Part shown: positions 48,101 through 60,418 of the stretch, in pieces
Layout: each line of letters begins with the position of its first letter
Numbering within the stretch: position 1 is the first letter of the stretch
NCBI GenBank assembly: GCA_021397835.1
Contig: JAJFZO010000609.1
Location: 126,501-190,500, forward strand
DNA from: Moringa oleifera
Taxonomy: Eukaryota > Streptophyta > Magnoliopsida > Brassicales > Moringaceae
DNA length: 64,000 nucleotides
Reading direction: 5' to 3'
Made by a program: the position numbers and the translations under genes
The notes under the pieces: model-generated
What the model saw: only the letters and a program-made list of their open reading frames with translations
What the model was told of the DNA's origin: nothing
Databases searched by the model: none

Positions 48101-51100
48101 ACCACTGGTATTATAAATTCTGGATCTTAAGCTAAATAAAAGAATATGATGAGAAAACACTTGGTATGGGATTACATGGTCAGATTCAATGAAAAGCATA
48201 GAATACAGATACCTAAAATAAGGTGGTGAGCCCGTATTTATTTTGCAAAGTCAGTTCATCCAAAAAGCAACCCCAATACCTCAAAACAGGAATATTCACA
48301 TTGATAAAGCAAAGTTAGAAATCAAACTTGGTGTTTCCAACCATGGAACAGATGCAGTCATTGCATGGAATGGTAAAAAGAATGAACAGATGTCACTTAC
48401 CCTAATGCCAAAGCGCCTGACCACTGAAGCAAGAAGCCAAGAAAAGCAGACATGAGAATTGCCAATGTGTTACTGACATTCCAGTGGAAGGAAAAGGCAC
48501 CAGGGGGATCTAGGAAGGGAATCATGGATACCAGGAATAGCAACGTGACTGGTGTTGTCTTCCACATTAACCTGCAAAACAATTTCTCATCTTCGCTCAT
48601 CTGAAGTTTAAATGTAGTATAAACAAATAAAGTGCCAAGGAAAATTAAGCATTTTCAAAAAAGCATGAAACATACGCCAAAGCAGTCCAATTCTCCCGCT
48701 GTTGCATATTCGACCACAGTATCTTATTGACTGCACTTGGTATTATCCAAGCCAATGCTACACAAGCACCAAAGAGGCTGAACTGCAAGTCAGTTACTGT
48801 AGCAACGGCAACACCTATAGATACTACAGTAAGTGCAGCCACCTGAAACAGTTCACAGAAGAAAAATTCAAATATTGGGAGAAGAAATCACTTTTTTTTT
48901 TTTTAAGGAGGAACAAAATAAAATTTATTACTCACAGCACCAAGGGGGTGCAACCCATTTGCAAGTGTGGTTAGGAGGACTTAAATACAAGGAGCGCTAC
49001 AAAATCAAAAAGATCTCCTCATTTACAAAATATGTACCCATATACCAGAATTTCAATAGGAGCAACCATTGGTTTCCTAATAATTTCCAATGGTTTCTCC
49101 TTTCCTTCAAAAGCTCTATTATTCCTTCCCCTCCAAAGTAGTCACAAAAAATCACAAATGGAATCTTCCTAAGCAGCTTCTTTCTGTCTTCCTTCCCATG
49201 CAGTCAACTCCAAGATAAGATTTCACCCTCTACTGAGCCCATCACTACCCAGGACATTCAAGCCCTACTCCCAGAGTTTTCTATTCCAGCTGCAGTCCAG
49301 AAAAAGATGAAAGATTGTTTCCTCCGCCTGCTTGCACAAGTAACATTTGTTCACCAAAATTACACCCCTTTCTTAAATTTTCAAGGGTCAAAATCTTTCC
49401 CTGAACAACTTTCCACACAGTGAAAGCTACCTTACTTGGCACATCGGACTTCCAAATGCTTCCCCAGGTGTACTGGCTGTCAGATATAGGCTGGCAATAA
49501 TTCTGTATAATATCTCTTCACTGAATAAGCATCAGATTCTTTGTCCCCCAATTTAGAAAGCATCCTGTCTTGCCGGTTTAAGTTAATCTTTGCTCCATAG
49601 ATTTTTCATAAAATCACAGCAGCCTCTCTTCTTCCCAATCCCGCGCATTTCTTCTCAACACCACTGACCAGCTCATTGCACTTCCTTCCCCAGCAGTGTA
49701 ATCACTGATTAATGCTCCTTTATCACTGACTAGATCATAAATTTCAGGAAATACTACATTCAAAGGTTGATCCCCACACCACCTGTCTAACCAAAACCTT
49801 ACTACCCTCCCATTCTCTGCTCTAAACCTATCATTTCTTGCAAAAACTGTCCATTCTTTGCGGATGGCTTTCCAAACACTAGTTTTATAGGTTTCTCTCC
49901 CACTTTTTGTTATCCACCTCCCTTCTCCCTCACCATATTCAACAGCCACCACTTTCATCCACAAACCCTCCTTTCCCATAAATCTCCACAGCCATTTCCC
50001 TAGAAGAGATTTATTGGAGGTCAGGAGAGGTTCAAGCCCAAGTTCCCCCCACCAAAGGTTGGGTTAACACCTCCCAAATCACTAGATGAAATTTTTGCAT
50101 GTTCCAAAGGCCCATATAAATTGCCTCTGCATCTTTTTCAGTTTCTTTGCCATCTCTCTAGGGATAGGAAAGATGGACATAAAGTTTACCGAAAGGTTGG
50201 ATAATGAGCTCTTGAGTAATCTGAGTCTCCCCCCTTTAGATAAACAAGCCCTCTTCCACCCTGCCTGCTGCGTCTCCATTTTTTCTATCACTTCATTCCG
50301 GACCACAGTCTCCCTATACTTAGCTCCCAAAGGCAGCCCCAGATATTTAATTGACAACCTCCTCTCTTTACAGCCCATCAAAACTGTCAGCAACACACTC
50401 TATAACCCTTCCCCAACCGGAATAACCTCACTTTTAAGCAGAAGAAATCACTTTCATTAATATTAGGGGCAATGCTAAGTCACATAACATAATCAGAAGG
50501 GGAGAAAAACTAGATACTAAAGGTTTTAATTTTGAGTTGTACGTCAAAGCATCACATCCAGGGAAACACAAATTCTGAATCTTTTCGATCAAACCACTAT
50601 AGAATTTAAATGTACCAACATCTTTACGAAGAACCGAGGCCAAAACGAATGGTTGAATAACTTTGAACCTCCCCATCTTCCCTCATCTTGCTCAAATATC
50701 CATCTCACTACCCTCATTGCCTCCACAGTCATCTTTTAAAACGCTTCCTAATTACCATCAATGATTTTGTAAAGCATAGCAACACTTACCCAATAGAAGG
50801 TAATTACCAGATCCACATGTCTAATTACTCACAGAATCCACTACCCACCATCCACACCTTAAATAGAAGGCTCAAAAGTAACTCTCCAATGTGGAGGGCA
50901 ATGACCATCGCTCATGACTGACCACCACTCATGGCCATACCTCAAACGAGATGTTACAACAACAATACTCCAATTAACTATCTCTGAGATGAAAACAAAA
51001 GTACAGATTGAGGCACAATGATGAGCTTATGTGAAGGTTACATCCATAACAAGTGCCTCAATGTGAGAATTCTAAGTTATATAAACCCTTCTTCATTAAT

Positions 51101-54100
51101 AAAGTAAAAACTGTTTCCTAACTAGAAACTAGATACTCCAATCTACTAGCCAGTTTTAGCAGATAGATAAGCCTAGGAAACTTGCAATTCCATTGTATCC
51201 ATTCACTAAAAACCCCCAAATGAAGCCAGCCAACAGCCTTTGGCTACATGGAAATATGGTACAAACCACAAGCTTAGCCCATATTAACATGATGACAGCC
51301 AGATGTACAAATGTTAAAGTTTCATTTTAACTTCAGACAAATTACCGTTTTCACTGTACACAGCACAGGAGTTAAGCCAGGATTCACTCGGTGCAGCAAG
51401 ATTCTCCTATGGAAGACTTTTTGAACTTACAACAATACATAGCATGCAAGCACATCATGGGTTCCAAGTTTAAGTATGTAAAACACTAAACCTCAATATA
51501 TTATTGAATATCTAGACACAGTCGATTGCTATCGTCTAAACAAAGTTTTGAGATATCACTAACAGGACTAGAAACCAATAAATAAGAATTCAGTAATACA
51601 AGGGAAAAGGAAACTCTTGACTTAATCTTCGTGTAAGAAAACAAAAGTTTCTACAACCTTTAAAGTTTAGAAAATTGAATGAGATAAAAATAAATAAATA
51701 AAATTAGGAGAGGTCCAACTCCATCAAGGTCCTTGTTTTAGTTCCAAAAATACCTTGTTCTCCATCGTTAAAGGAAAATCAGCAAAGTCAACAGCAAATA
51801 ACCATAAAAATGCCAAAACTATTAAAAAATTTAAATGAGCCATACACTTCAAGGAATGTTCAAGGCAACAATTGCCATTATTCCCCTCACATCATGAGGA
51901 AGATCCTTTTATTCAGAGATGTTGACAAATTTACTTTAAAACATGGAAAGTATTAGCAGTGTCCCCTATAAATATCCTGCCACAGGGAAGAAGTAATGAA
52001 GTATAGTGTTGCAAGGGTCCCATCAAGGTGTACTCCAAAGTATCCATCCAATTTATAAGTAATAGTTTCATCCCACCTCCAAAATTCTAACACACACAAA
52101 CCTAATACTGCTTTGACAATCAGGAAAACATCGATTCTTTTTTCTTTTTCCTTTATTTGGTGGAGGACCAACTAACAGGACAATATAGATTCATCAGACA
52201 GCTAAAAATGGATATCAATCGAACAATTAGTTTCCACAGATATTTTCCTTTCATTATAGGCCCTGCTCCACCCCAGCATATTAGGATACAACATTACTAC
52301 AAACACAGAGATGAAGTTACCTTTGAGAAAGAAACTCTTTTTCTATACCATAAGAATTCTGCCAAAACAATTGAAGGGGTGACAGCAATTTTAGCCATCT
52401 GATAAAATCCCACACTGGAAAATAAAGAAATAATGGATTGATTAATAGATGAATGGACAAAGAAACAAACTCAGTTTGTCAAAAAGCATTACTTGGTAAA
52501 CTAGAGAAAGTTTATCCCACCTATTGTACTTCAAGCTGACATTAGCGAGACCAGTTGACAGGGACATAACAAGGCCAAGAGAAAATAAAGATAAAGGGGT
52601 CGACTTCGTGGAAGGAGATGGCGGCAGGAGAGAAAAAAACTTTAAAATGGCCATCAATGCCCAGCTTACTACATAATGAATGAAAGTGAGAAATACTGGG
52701 AACTGAAAGCCTACATTTTTAAGCACCTGAATTAACAAAAAAGGAGAAGCAAGTCAAAAGCTAGAAATCATGTTACCTCCAAGTATTAGCAAGCTATAAA
52801 TAGTTAGATAAGACAAGTTGAAAGGTTTCTAAAATTTACCCATTTGTTCATGAAGATAATACTAATTGCAACCACAAAATTGAATGTAAGAGCAACACTG
52901 GGGCCACAAATATGATGCTGTTGACGCTTTGCATTTTCAGGTGAATGAAATTTGTCAAACAAAGAGGCTCGCAAGTCCTCTAGAGCTCTTCCTATATCCA
53001 TCAGAAAGAAACATGTCAAAGGAGATAAAGTTGACATAAATTCATATTTAGATTATTTCCAATAGGAAGAAAATGAACTCTGAACAGTCACTAACGGTAT
53101 GCCAATGCATCTCTTAAAGAAACAATGACAACAATACTAATTACCAGAATTGGGTGATTCTGCAAATATAAGAAAGCACCAATTGCTTATTTTATTATTT
53201 TTCGACCAAGATAATCAGCTTCCATCTTCATGCTGACAACTAATTGGTGATCAGGACATAAATTTACAGTGTCAAGTGAAAAACATCATAGTGATTGGAA
53301 CCCTCTGAAGACTTTACTGCATATGCTGTAATTAGACATATGACCAACAGGCACGAAGAATTCATTAATTCTGAAAAAGTGCCTTTGAAAGAATGGAATT
53401 TTTATGAGAAAAAATGCATATTATGATTTTTTTTTTTTTAGTAGGACTAATTAAACCATACAACAGATCTACAATCAGTTCCATATAGCATTTTCAACTT
53501 AACAACCTTGAATATTGCCAACAAGAAAAAAACAACAACAACAACGAGCAACAAGACTGGTAAATGAATAGTATCAATGTTGGGAAAAAAAAGTTTAAAT
53601 GGAAAGGCATATGACTTTCTTTTGAATGGAAAGGTGCCTTTCCAGTAAATATGCATCCTTTCCTATTGGATGCATCTTTTTGAAAAGACATACTCCTCAA
53701 AGCCACCTTTTGACCCCTCTAAAAAGCCTCCCCCATCACCATTTCAATCATCCAAAAACAATTCATTCTTTCTTCTCCATTCATTGAAAAACTAAAGCTT
53801 GTCTTTGAGAGATGGCAATCGTAAGTTGATTGATTGTTCCCATAAATTAAAGTGCTACTTTCACAAAAAGAAATCATTTTATCCCATGTAATTTTGTTAA
53901 AGGGTATAAAGTCAAACTTTAACCTCGGTCTAACAAAAGTATAATTTTATGTGTTGCTGTAAGTTTATTTTAGTTTGTTATTCATTTAATTGTTTGAGTG
54001 AAGTAAATCAAATATTATTCTAAGTTTTGGTATTGCTTACTATTATATATGATCAATAACAACTAAACCCATAGATAACCAAAAGAAACAATATTTGTAT

Positions 54101-55960
54101 TATGCTAATTAAATCTGCTCTCTCGCAGAACTCATTAGACCTGGTGCATAGTTACACTCATTTTTTAGGACTGAATAACTCTCTAAATATTTTAACTTCT
54201 AGACCATGTTATGCAATACTCTTAGCAATACGCCAATAAAAAGAATCTCTTCAGGAAACCAAGGATGAAGAAACTAATTTCAGCAACAGCTACAACCTAA
54301 AACAAGAATCCAATAGAAGCACTCAATGCTAAATAGAGTGAACTTGACACGTTTTTATCCAGAGCCAATGGAATCCAATTGGATTCAGATTTGGTGTATC
54401 ATTTTTCAAAGAAAGATAATAAAAGAATCTTCACATGATTTCGCAGAGGAAAGAAAAAAAAATCTAACAAACTGATTTTTGATGAAGAAAAGGTTAAATA
54501 TCTCGTTTGGGGTGGAAAGCCACCGGTCAAAACTTATAGAAATCTATCAACAATATTTTTCGAAGAGTACTATCTTGGTGTTGCTTCTCGATGAAATACA
54601 AGAAAGAGTCAACTCAATTGACTTGGTTATCACAATGTTAGCAAATCAACATGCTTCTTTTCTCATTCATACAATCTTATAGATTCCATCATCTACTTCT
54701 TTCTCTATTAGATCTTTTTTTGGCTCTTAACTAACCACTCCAAAATTGCATTCAATCTTAATGACTACGTCTTTATGACCACATGGAATAAAATGAAAAT
54801 TGAGTTCCGTTTTAAGAGAATTTCATTTGTTATATAACGTCATAACAGGGTTATTATTTATAACAAATAAAAGGGTGCATAGCCCTAAACAAAAAACAAA
54901 ACTGGAAATCAAAATTCTCAATCAGCAAGACCAATCAATGAGAACTATTTGTCAAACCTTTTCCAAGCTAAACACTCCTTTCATTTGCTACTAGTAGGAA
55001 TGTATATACCACTTATGGAAGACTGCCGGTGCAACAAAGTGCTGAATTTGTAATGTAACCAGTAGCCAACTAGCACTGGCACACACAAAAGAAAAGGGAT
55101 AGGAGAAGAATTTAACAACCCTGGTGATTGACTCAAAAAAAATTATTATAAACTTACCAATGCTTTAAAAATGCTGCTACTACAGAAGATTGGAAGCTCA
55201 AAGAGCTTATATAGATGATAGAACATAAAAGCAAACATCTTCCCATAAATTCTACTTAAAGCACAGATTTTAGATTTCTCCTGGACCCAAAGGTGAAATC
55301 CAGAACAAAAGGCAGGGTTCCATTATTTCACTTATAAAACCCTGCTTAACAATGCCAGTAAAAAATTTTCATCAAGGACTAGCAATTGTGCAGTCACTGG
55401 TAGACTTTTTCTGAACATCCATGCAAACAATAGCAAATACAGCCTTAAGCACCCCTACCCCACTCTTCCTTTCCACTCCCCACGGGGAAACATAAAAAAT
55501 AAGAAAGCATCTAGAACATAACTTCAATATTACAAAAATAGACTACCTTCTAAAGCTGTAATTTGGCCAACGAAAGCAGTAGTTGCAAATGAAAGTCAAG
55601 GAAAAAAACTTATACCATGATATAACCCGGTTTATGGAAATGCATTGTGAAATCAACAAAATGCAGAACACGTAGATGCTCAAAAGGGCAAAACCACCAT
55701 AGGCAACTAAGTAATGGGCAACTATAATCAGATCGAATCCCAGAACCGTAGAGAAAACACAAAGGAATGAAGGGAACAAATGAGAAGATCGGTAGCCAAT
55801 AAGACCAAATGAAGGCACAAATTTGCAAGAAAGAATTAGTGAACCGGGTAAACTTAGAAAAGCAATGCACACCTCTTTCACCAGCATCGCTATCCTTGCG
55901 CTTGAGAATCTTCCTCACATCTTTCCTCACCAAAAAACTGAACATCTGACGACTGAACAT
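45117..55960 (-). CDS. UGNT1: Golgi nucleotide-sugar transporter, UGNT1 type (long paralogue), 7 exons, 380 aa
   Basis: The protein belongs to the TPT/nucleotide-sugar transporter family, a ten-helix antiporter of the Golgi. Its closest match from memory is Arabidopsis At4g32272 (UGNT1, described as a UDP-GlcNAc/UDP-GalNAc transporter); the substrate is inferred. Exons: 55960-55873, 52991-52840, 52726-52521, 52414-52321, 48842-48676, 48571-48401, 45381-45117. All junctions are GT-AG and the phases join. The charged N-terminus contains VRKDVRKILKRKDSDAGERG. Conserved blocks follow: GPSVALTFNFVVAISIIFMN (helix 1), GLANVSLKYNSVGFYQMAK, VSIGVAVATVTDLQFSLFG, LMWKTTP, GFLLQWSGALALG and the KT motif in GQFKTCVLLLGNYYIFGS. 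A second Met at residue 6 is an alternative start. Introns 1, 4 and 6 are about 2.9, 3.5 and 3.0 kb and hold transposon debris. Coding sequence is intact. Confidence 0.94.
45382..48400 (-). other. Intron 6 of the long transporter gene (3.0 kb)
   Basis: Its acceptor end (45,382-45,432) is a low-complexity run. Read on the minus strand it is poly(C), then poly(T), then (GT)n, immediately before the AG. Between about 46,790 and 47,310 loosely inverted GAGCC/GGCTC-rich segments suggest an old foldback element. No gene was seen. Confidence 0.6.
48895..50439 (-). mobile_element. 5'-truncated LINE inserted in intron 4, with 15-bp target duplication
   Basis: A non-LTR retrotransposon lies in the same orientation as the host gene. 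The 15-bp sequence AGAAGAAATCACTTT flanks it (48,880-48,894 and 50,440-50,454). Its 3' end has a poly(A) tail, seen as a T run at 48,892-48,904. On the minus strand the body opens inside the RT C-terminal region (LKSEVIPVGEG, then SIKYLGLPLGA at about 50,330). It continues with GWKRACLSKGGRLRLLKS and ends with the zf-RVT domain (PSKVAFTVWKVVQGKILTL, then CYLCKQAEETIFHLFLDC, about 49,460-49,280). A few stops interrupt it, but much of the frame is readable, so the insertion is fairly young. Confidence 0.92.
50082..50396 (-). pseudogene. LINE reverse transcriptase C-terminal fragment
   Basis: A 104-codon open stretch contains YLGLPLGAKYR, CLSKGGRLRLLKS and MQRQFIWAFG, standard blocks at the end of plant LINE reverse transcriptases. 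A stop follows just upstream of the next piece (49,979-49,614), which contains RFWLDRWCGDQPL. Both are parts of the truncated LINE and cannot act alone. Confidence 0.88.
53578..54051 (+). mobile_element. Probable solo LTR (copia type) in intron 1 of the long transporter gene
   Basis: The 474-bp segment starts TGTTGGGAA, a common copia LTR start, and is flanked by ATCAA on both sides (53,573-53,577 and 54,052-54,056). Inside it carries CTCTAAAAAGCCTCCCCCAT and a GAGAGATGGCAATCGTAAG phrase of the sort seen in such LTRs. The expected terminal CA reads TG, and no internal region adjoins it. Orientation is from the TG start only. Confidence 0.5.
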
Positions 55961-56720
55961 GTGTCTTGCTCGTTTGCATTCAAAATTTACTGAGTTTTGA
56001 AGTTTAAAACTTACACTACTGAACTCATTCCAGGGGGGAAAGAATCACAGGAACCACTCACCAAGTGATGAAGAGGAGGGAAGCAGAGTATGGCAGCAAC
56101 TAAAATTGATTAGATAACAGGCACAGTTGGTTGGTTACTCATTTCAAAACTTCAAGGGAAAAAAAGAGAGAAAAAAAATACTAAAGTCGAGGTAGGATTT
56201 TGTTAAAAGTGGGCGCCAGTGACAAAATGGGAAGAAATGAGTCCAGCGACACTCGACACGGGGAGGAGAGAGACAAACAAAAGCGGAGAGACACGTGGCG
56301 CTGATAGCGGAAAAAAAAGCTGTCGGGGAGAGAGAGAGAGAGAGAGAGAGAGAAACTGGGTGTTACGCAGGTGGTCACGGACCCACAAAGAAAATACTGA
56401 GGAAACGTGTGTAGGTGCGTTCGGCTTGCGTGTCTCGATGTGTCTGTGTTTTGTGGGTTTGTGTCTTTTTCAACTTTGTTGTTTGGTCGGTGATGACCGT
56501 TGGATGAGATGTTGGGCCTTTTTGTTAATTCCCGTGTGACAACGATGGAGAGAGATAAGTGGCCCATTAGCAGATAAGTATCATAAAACCTTCACAGATA
56601 AGCCCAAAGTAGGCTTCTTTCTTTAATGGGTGAACCGGTAGCCGGCAATGCCCATTGGTTTCCCACTTGTAAAAAAATCAGGATATCTAGTTGTACTCAA
56701 TAAAACAGGAGTAGTGATTA
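55961..56720 (-). promoter_or_regulatory. Leader and promoter region of the long transporter gene
   Basis: GC content rises and a (GA)n run at about 56,325-56,353 appears as a CT-rich tract on the gene strand, a usual feature of plant leaders. GTGAGTGG at about 56,061-56,054 (minus strand) could be the donor of a leader intron, with AG sites nearer the ATG. Transcript data would decide. No other gene was seen. Confidence 0.45.
56325..56353. repeat. (GA)n microsatellite
   Basis: An uninterrupted GA run of about 14 units lies roughly 370 bp upstream of the long transporter's start codon. It produces a spurious Arg/Glu-rich open frame on the plus strand. Confidence 0.9.
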
Positions 56721-59700
56721 CACCTTCGTTTTCCCTTTCTTTATGGTTGCTTCGTCGCTAATCTCATCACCAAAGAAAATTTGGTACATTTCTTGTTCCT
56801 CTTTATTTTTCCATTGTTAATTCTTTTATTCTAAAGGCAACTTTAATTTTACTGTCTAACTATTAAGTTATTTGCAAGAGATGAGAGAAACAAAAATTAA
56901 AAAATTTTGGAAGAGAAGATACATTGCAGTACTAAAAGATAGGAAAGATTGAGATCGAAGACCTCTCAAGTACAAGGTGATAAAACTTGTATAGAATGAC
57001 TCTCTACTCCAGTACAAGGTGATTTGGTCAAAATTACAATGATTTTAGTACAGCTAATAAGATCATTGTATTTGTTTACAACTAGCTTAAATTTTGTGTA
57101 ATACACAACAACTAATTTATAAAAAAATTATATTTTATTGTTATCAGAATGAATTTATATTTTTTATTAATTATGATATAAAAATTAATTAAGAAAAAAA
57201 TTAAAACTCAAACAAAAATAAATAAATAAACCTACATACAATATATTTTTTTCTATGCAGAGGAGTTTGATGATTGTGAATTAAAAATTGATTTTCATTC
57301 GACTAAGCATAACCGATACTTAAGCTTCATGACGTTCCATATAATCACAACTTAGAAAGTTGACAACGAAACCATAATTTTTTTTTTTTTTACATTAACA
57401 TTTAAAAGATAATATATCTATAAAATCATAACTAAAAAGTAAAAATAGATAATAACTAAATCCAAATTTTTTTTAAATTCATCAGATACAAAAACATTAG
57501 GGTTTGTCTATATATAATGATTAATATTTTAAGCTGAACCTTATCATTAAATTTAAAATTTGAATCATGATTGTATCAATTTAAACTTTACAATTTAAGA
57601 TTAGATTTATCAATTCATAATTAAATTTTTAGAAAAATATTGTTATATTTTAAATTTTAAAATTATGTAGATAACATTATTAAAGTTGATGTATTTTCAA
57701 ATTTTTAAAATTATAAAAATATTATAATATATATATATATATGATATCTATATTAGTGCTATCTAAGTGAATGCTTTAAGAATCCGTTAAATGCTTCAGC
57801 TTTCATATATATATATATATACATATTAGATTCAATAATTATAGGTAACTTTAAATCAACTTAATGATAAAAATTATGTTAGAAAAGATAATATCGTGGC
57901 ATGATTATGGACAAAATTAACTTTAGATATTTTTTTAATCTTATTTTTTTAGTTACTTTTAATTTTTAACTTTAAGTTATGATAATTTATAAATTTAATT
58001 ATATTTTATGTTTTTGAATAATTTTTTTAGATAAAAATCTCTTAAAATCTTAATGTTTATTTCATCTTAGCAAATAAATTTTTATATTTAAAAATAACGA
58101 TATTAAAGTAACTGAATTGAATAAATAAACTCCCTGTTAACTAATTGATTAGACAAAGGTAAAACTAAGTTTTATAATTTATTTACTAACTCAAAATTAT
58201 GATAAAATCAAAAAAAAAAAATTATCTTGAGGTAGATGAAAGCCTAAATCTAGACATGTTATATAAGTCATTTTTGCTCAAAAGATTTAAGCTCAAGAAG
58301 GTCTGGTTTTTGCTTGCAATGGGCAATTTGTTCATCTCTTTATCTATCAAGACCTGTGAAATACGCAAACCAATAAGGCAAAGGCCTTCATCCCCTTCCT
58401 TCGGCTCCAATATCCCGAGTTGGTGAAGAATCCAAAATCTTGACCATGTGGTCTGCAGGCATTGCAATGAATTTTCTTTCTTCTGTTGTTAGGATTTTCT
58501 TTTTCTCTGTTCATGTGAAAAACTGCACTTTGGCATTAAAGAAGAAACTTAGCCAACCTTCTTTCAGGTTATATTAGATAAGATGATTTTCAAAGGTCAC
58601 AAGCCTTGTTTTTTACTCTACATAAATTTGTTTAAGGGTTGCATTACATTAGTAAATTTGGATATTTTTTTCAAATGCTAAAAATATCAAAAAATTAAAA
58701 AAAAATTTGTCTGAAAAATAATTGTGTTTAATTTATATCGATTATGAAACGCTTATGATACTGTTAATATTTTTTCATATATAACCGACTCTTAAATTTA
58801 TATATCTAGTTTGGCGAGATCGATTTAGTTTTTTTATTTATTTATAGTGTATTTATTAAATTTGATAGATGATTTTCAAAATTAAATTTTTTTTTATGAT
58901 CAATCAGGTAAAAAGGATTGATAATAAATTCTTGTTTTTATTTTAAAATATTAATTTGAGTTATTGAGTCTATTTTTAATGATTCCGAGATTTTTCGATT
59001 GAATCCTTATTATGATATGCATTAATTATTTAAAAAAGAGTGAATTATTATACTATTAGTATGATTTATCCCATTATTGACGTGGTTTATTGTGCTATTG
59101 GCATGGTTTATTATTCTGTCGGTACAAGTTATTGAATTGACAAGATAAAAAATCATATATATAATTACCCACACAATATATACAATAGTGGGTAAAAAAT
59201 TGTTACTTGACAAATATTCTCACAATTGTGTACGTCTAATCTATACTCCATGAATTAACAAACACCTCTATGGTTATTGTGCATGAATCAATACCATGTC
59301 ATCTTCTATCAAATCAAAACACATATTTGTTACTGTATATTCGATCATGTAAAGCTAACACCAACTGCAATAGCATGACAAACCACCAAACTCATACAAT
59401 AACCTAAGAACCACAAAATAACTCAAAGGCAATGTAAAGTAACCCATGATCACAACGACATATAAAGTCCCACCTAAAACAAGGCCATACGCCCCACGTC
59501 CAGTCACAAAGACAAGTAAAAAAATCATGCAAATCACAAAATGATGCAATTTCCACACTTTCTCGATTTCACTCTAACACGAGGAACAATTTTGATTTAT
59601 CATTAAAAATAAAATTAAAAACAAATAAATTGGTGAAAAGGGTTATTTTCACAACTTGGATTTTCTCCTGATCTTGTTAAAGAAGTTTCCCTTAATTCTT

Positions 59701-60418
59701 TGCACATCACCTTTATACCTATATTAAAGCAGTATTTGGTTGACAATATCCTACATTAATTCTCACGCTTCTTTTCAATTCTTAAGAATTTATATTTTAA
59801 AATTTTGAATATCTAGTAGATTATATATTTATTTTAATTTGATATGAAATTTTCTTTTAATTTATATTTCATTCATCAATAAATTTATTATCCATATTTT
59901 CTAATAATAATCCTATTTGTTTAAATAAATTTATAATATTATTGATATCATGTTTGCTTATTTTTACTATTTAAATTAAAAATCTAGAAATCAATTATTA
60001 CTTTTTAATTTTTATTGTGTCTTATCATTTGGAACATATTGCAAATTAATAAAATATTTTTTAAAAAATAAGCACAAATATGTTAGTATCTCTTTTTAAT
60101 GTGTTATCATGAAAAAAAAAAGCTTCAAAATTTTGAAATATAAACTTAAAAGACAAATATTATCATTATAAAATAAAATTAAAAATAAGTGATTAATCAT
60201 GCACATCGTCACATTTTAAAACATTCTATGTTTGCTTTGTAAAGTGGGAACTCAACACGATGAAATGATGCATTGCATGAAGCAACTGGATGGAGAGATG
60301 GTGGTGATGTATAGAACGTTATTTGTAATTGCATCAAATGGTAAAACATTTTAAGGGGATAAATTAATCCATTTCATGAAATCTGAACATCTTGGCCGCT
60401 GGGAGAAGTTACTCTTCA
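56721..60418. other. Intergenic between the two transporter paralogues
   Basis: AT-rich with TA microsatellites near 57,725-57,740 and 57,806-57,822. A 21-bp repeat is present (59,052-59,135). Open frames at 58,222-58,467 and 59,355-59,558 (minus) match no family I recognise and have no introns or context to support them. Confidence 0.6.
59052..59135. repeat. 21-bp tandem repeat, four units
   Basis: Four degenerate units have core CTATTGGYRTGGTTTATTRT. On the minus strand they spell heptapeptides of the type N-H-x-N-x-x-I in a short open frame, most likely by chance. Confidence 0.75.

Noticed and set aside
49614..50460. Open frames in intron 4 as an independent gene
   Set aside because: They are parts of a truncated LINE with a target duplication and poly(A) tail, not a host gene.
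56219..56539. 106-codon plus-strand open frame with Arg-Glu repeats
   Set aside because: It is a translation of the (GA)n microsatellite in the leader region of the long transporter gene.
59355..59558. Minus-strand open frame with hydrophobic composition
   Set aside because: It has no family match I recognise, no supporting context or splice sites, and lies in AT-rich intergenic DNA.
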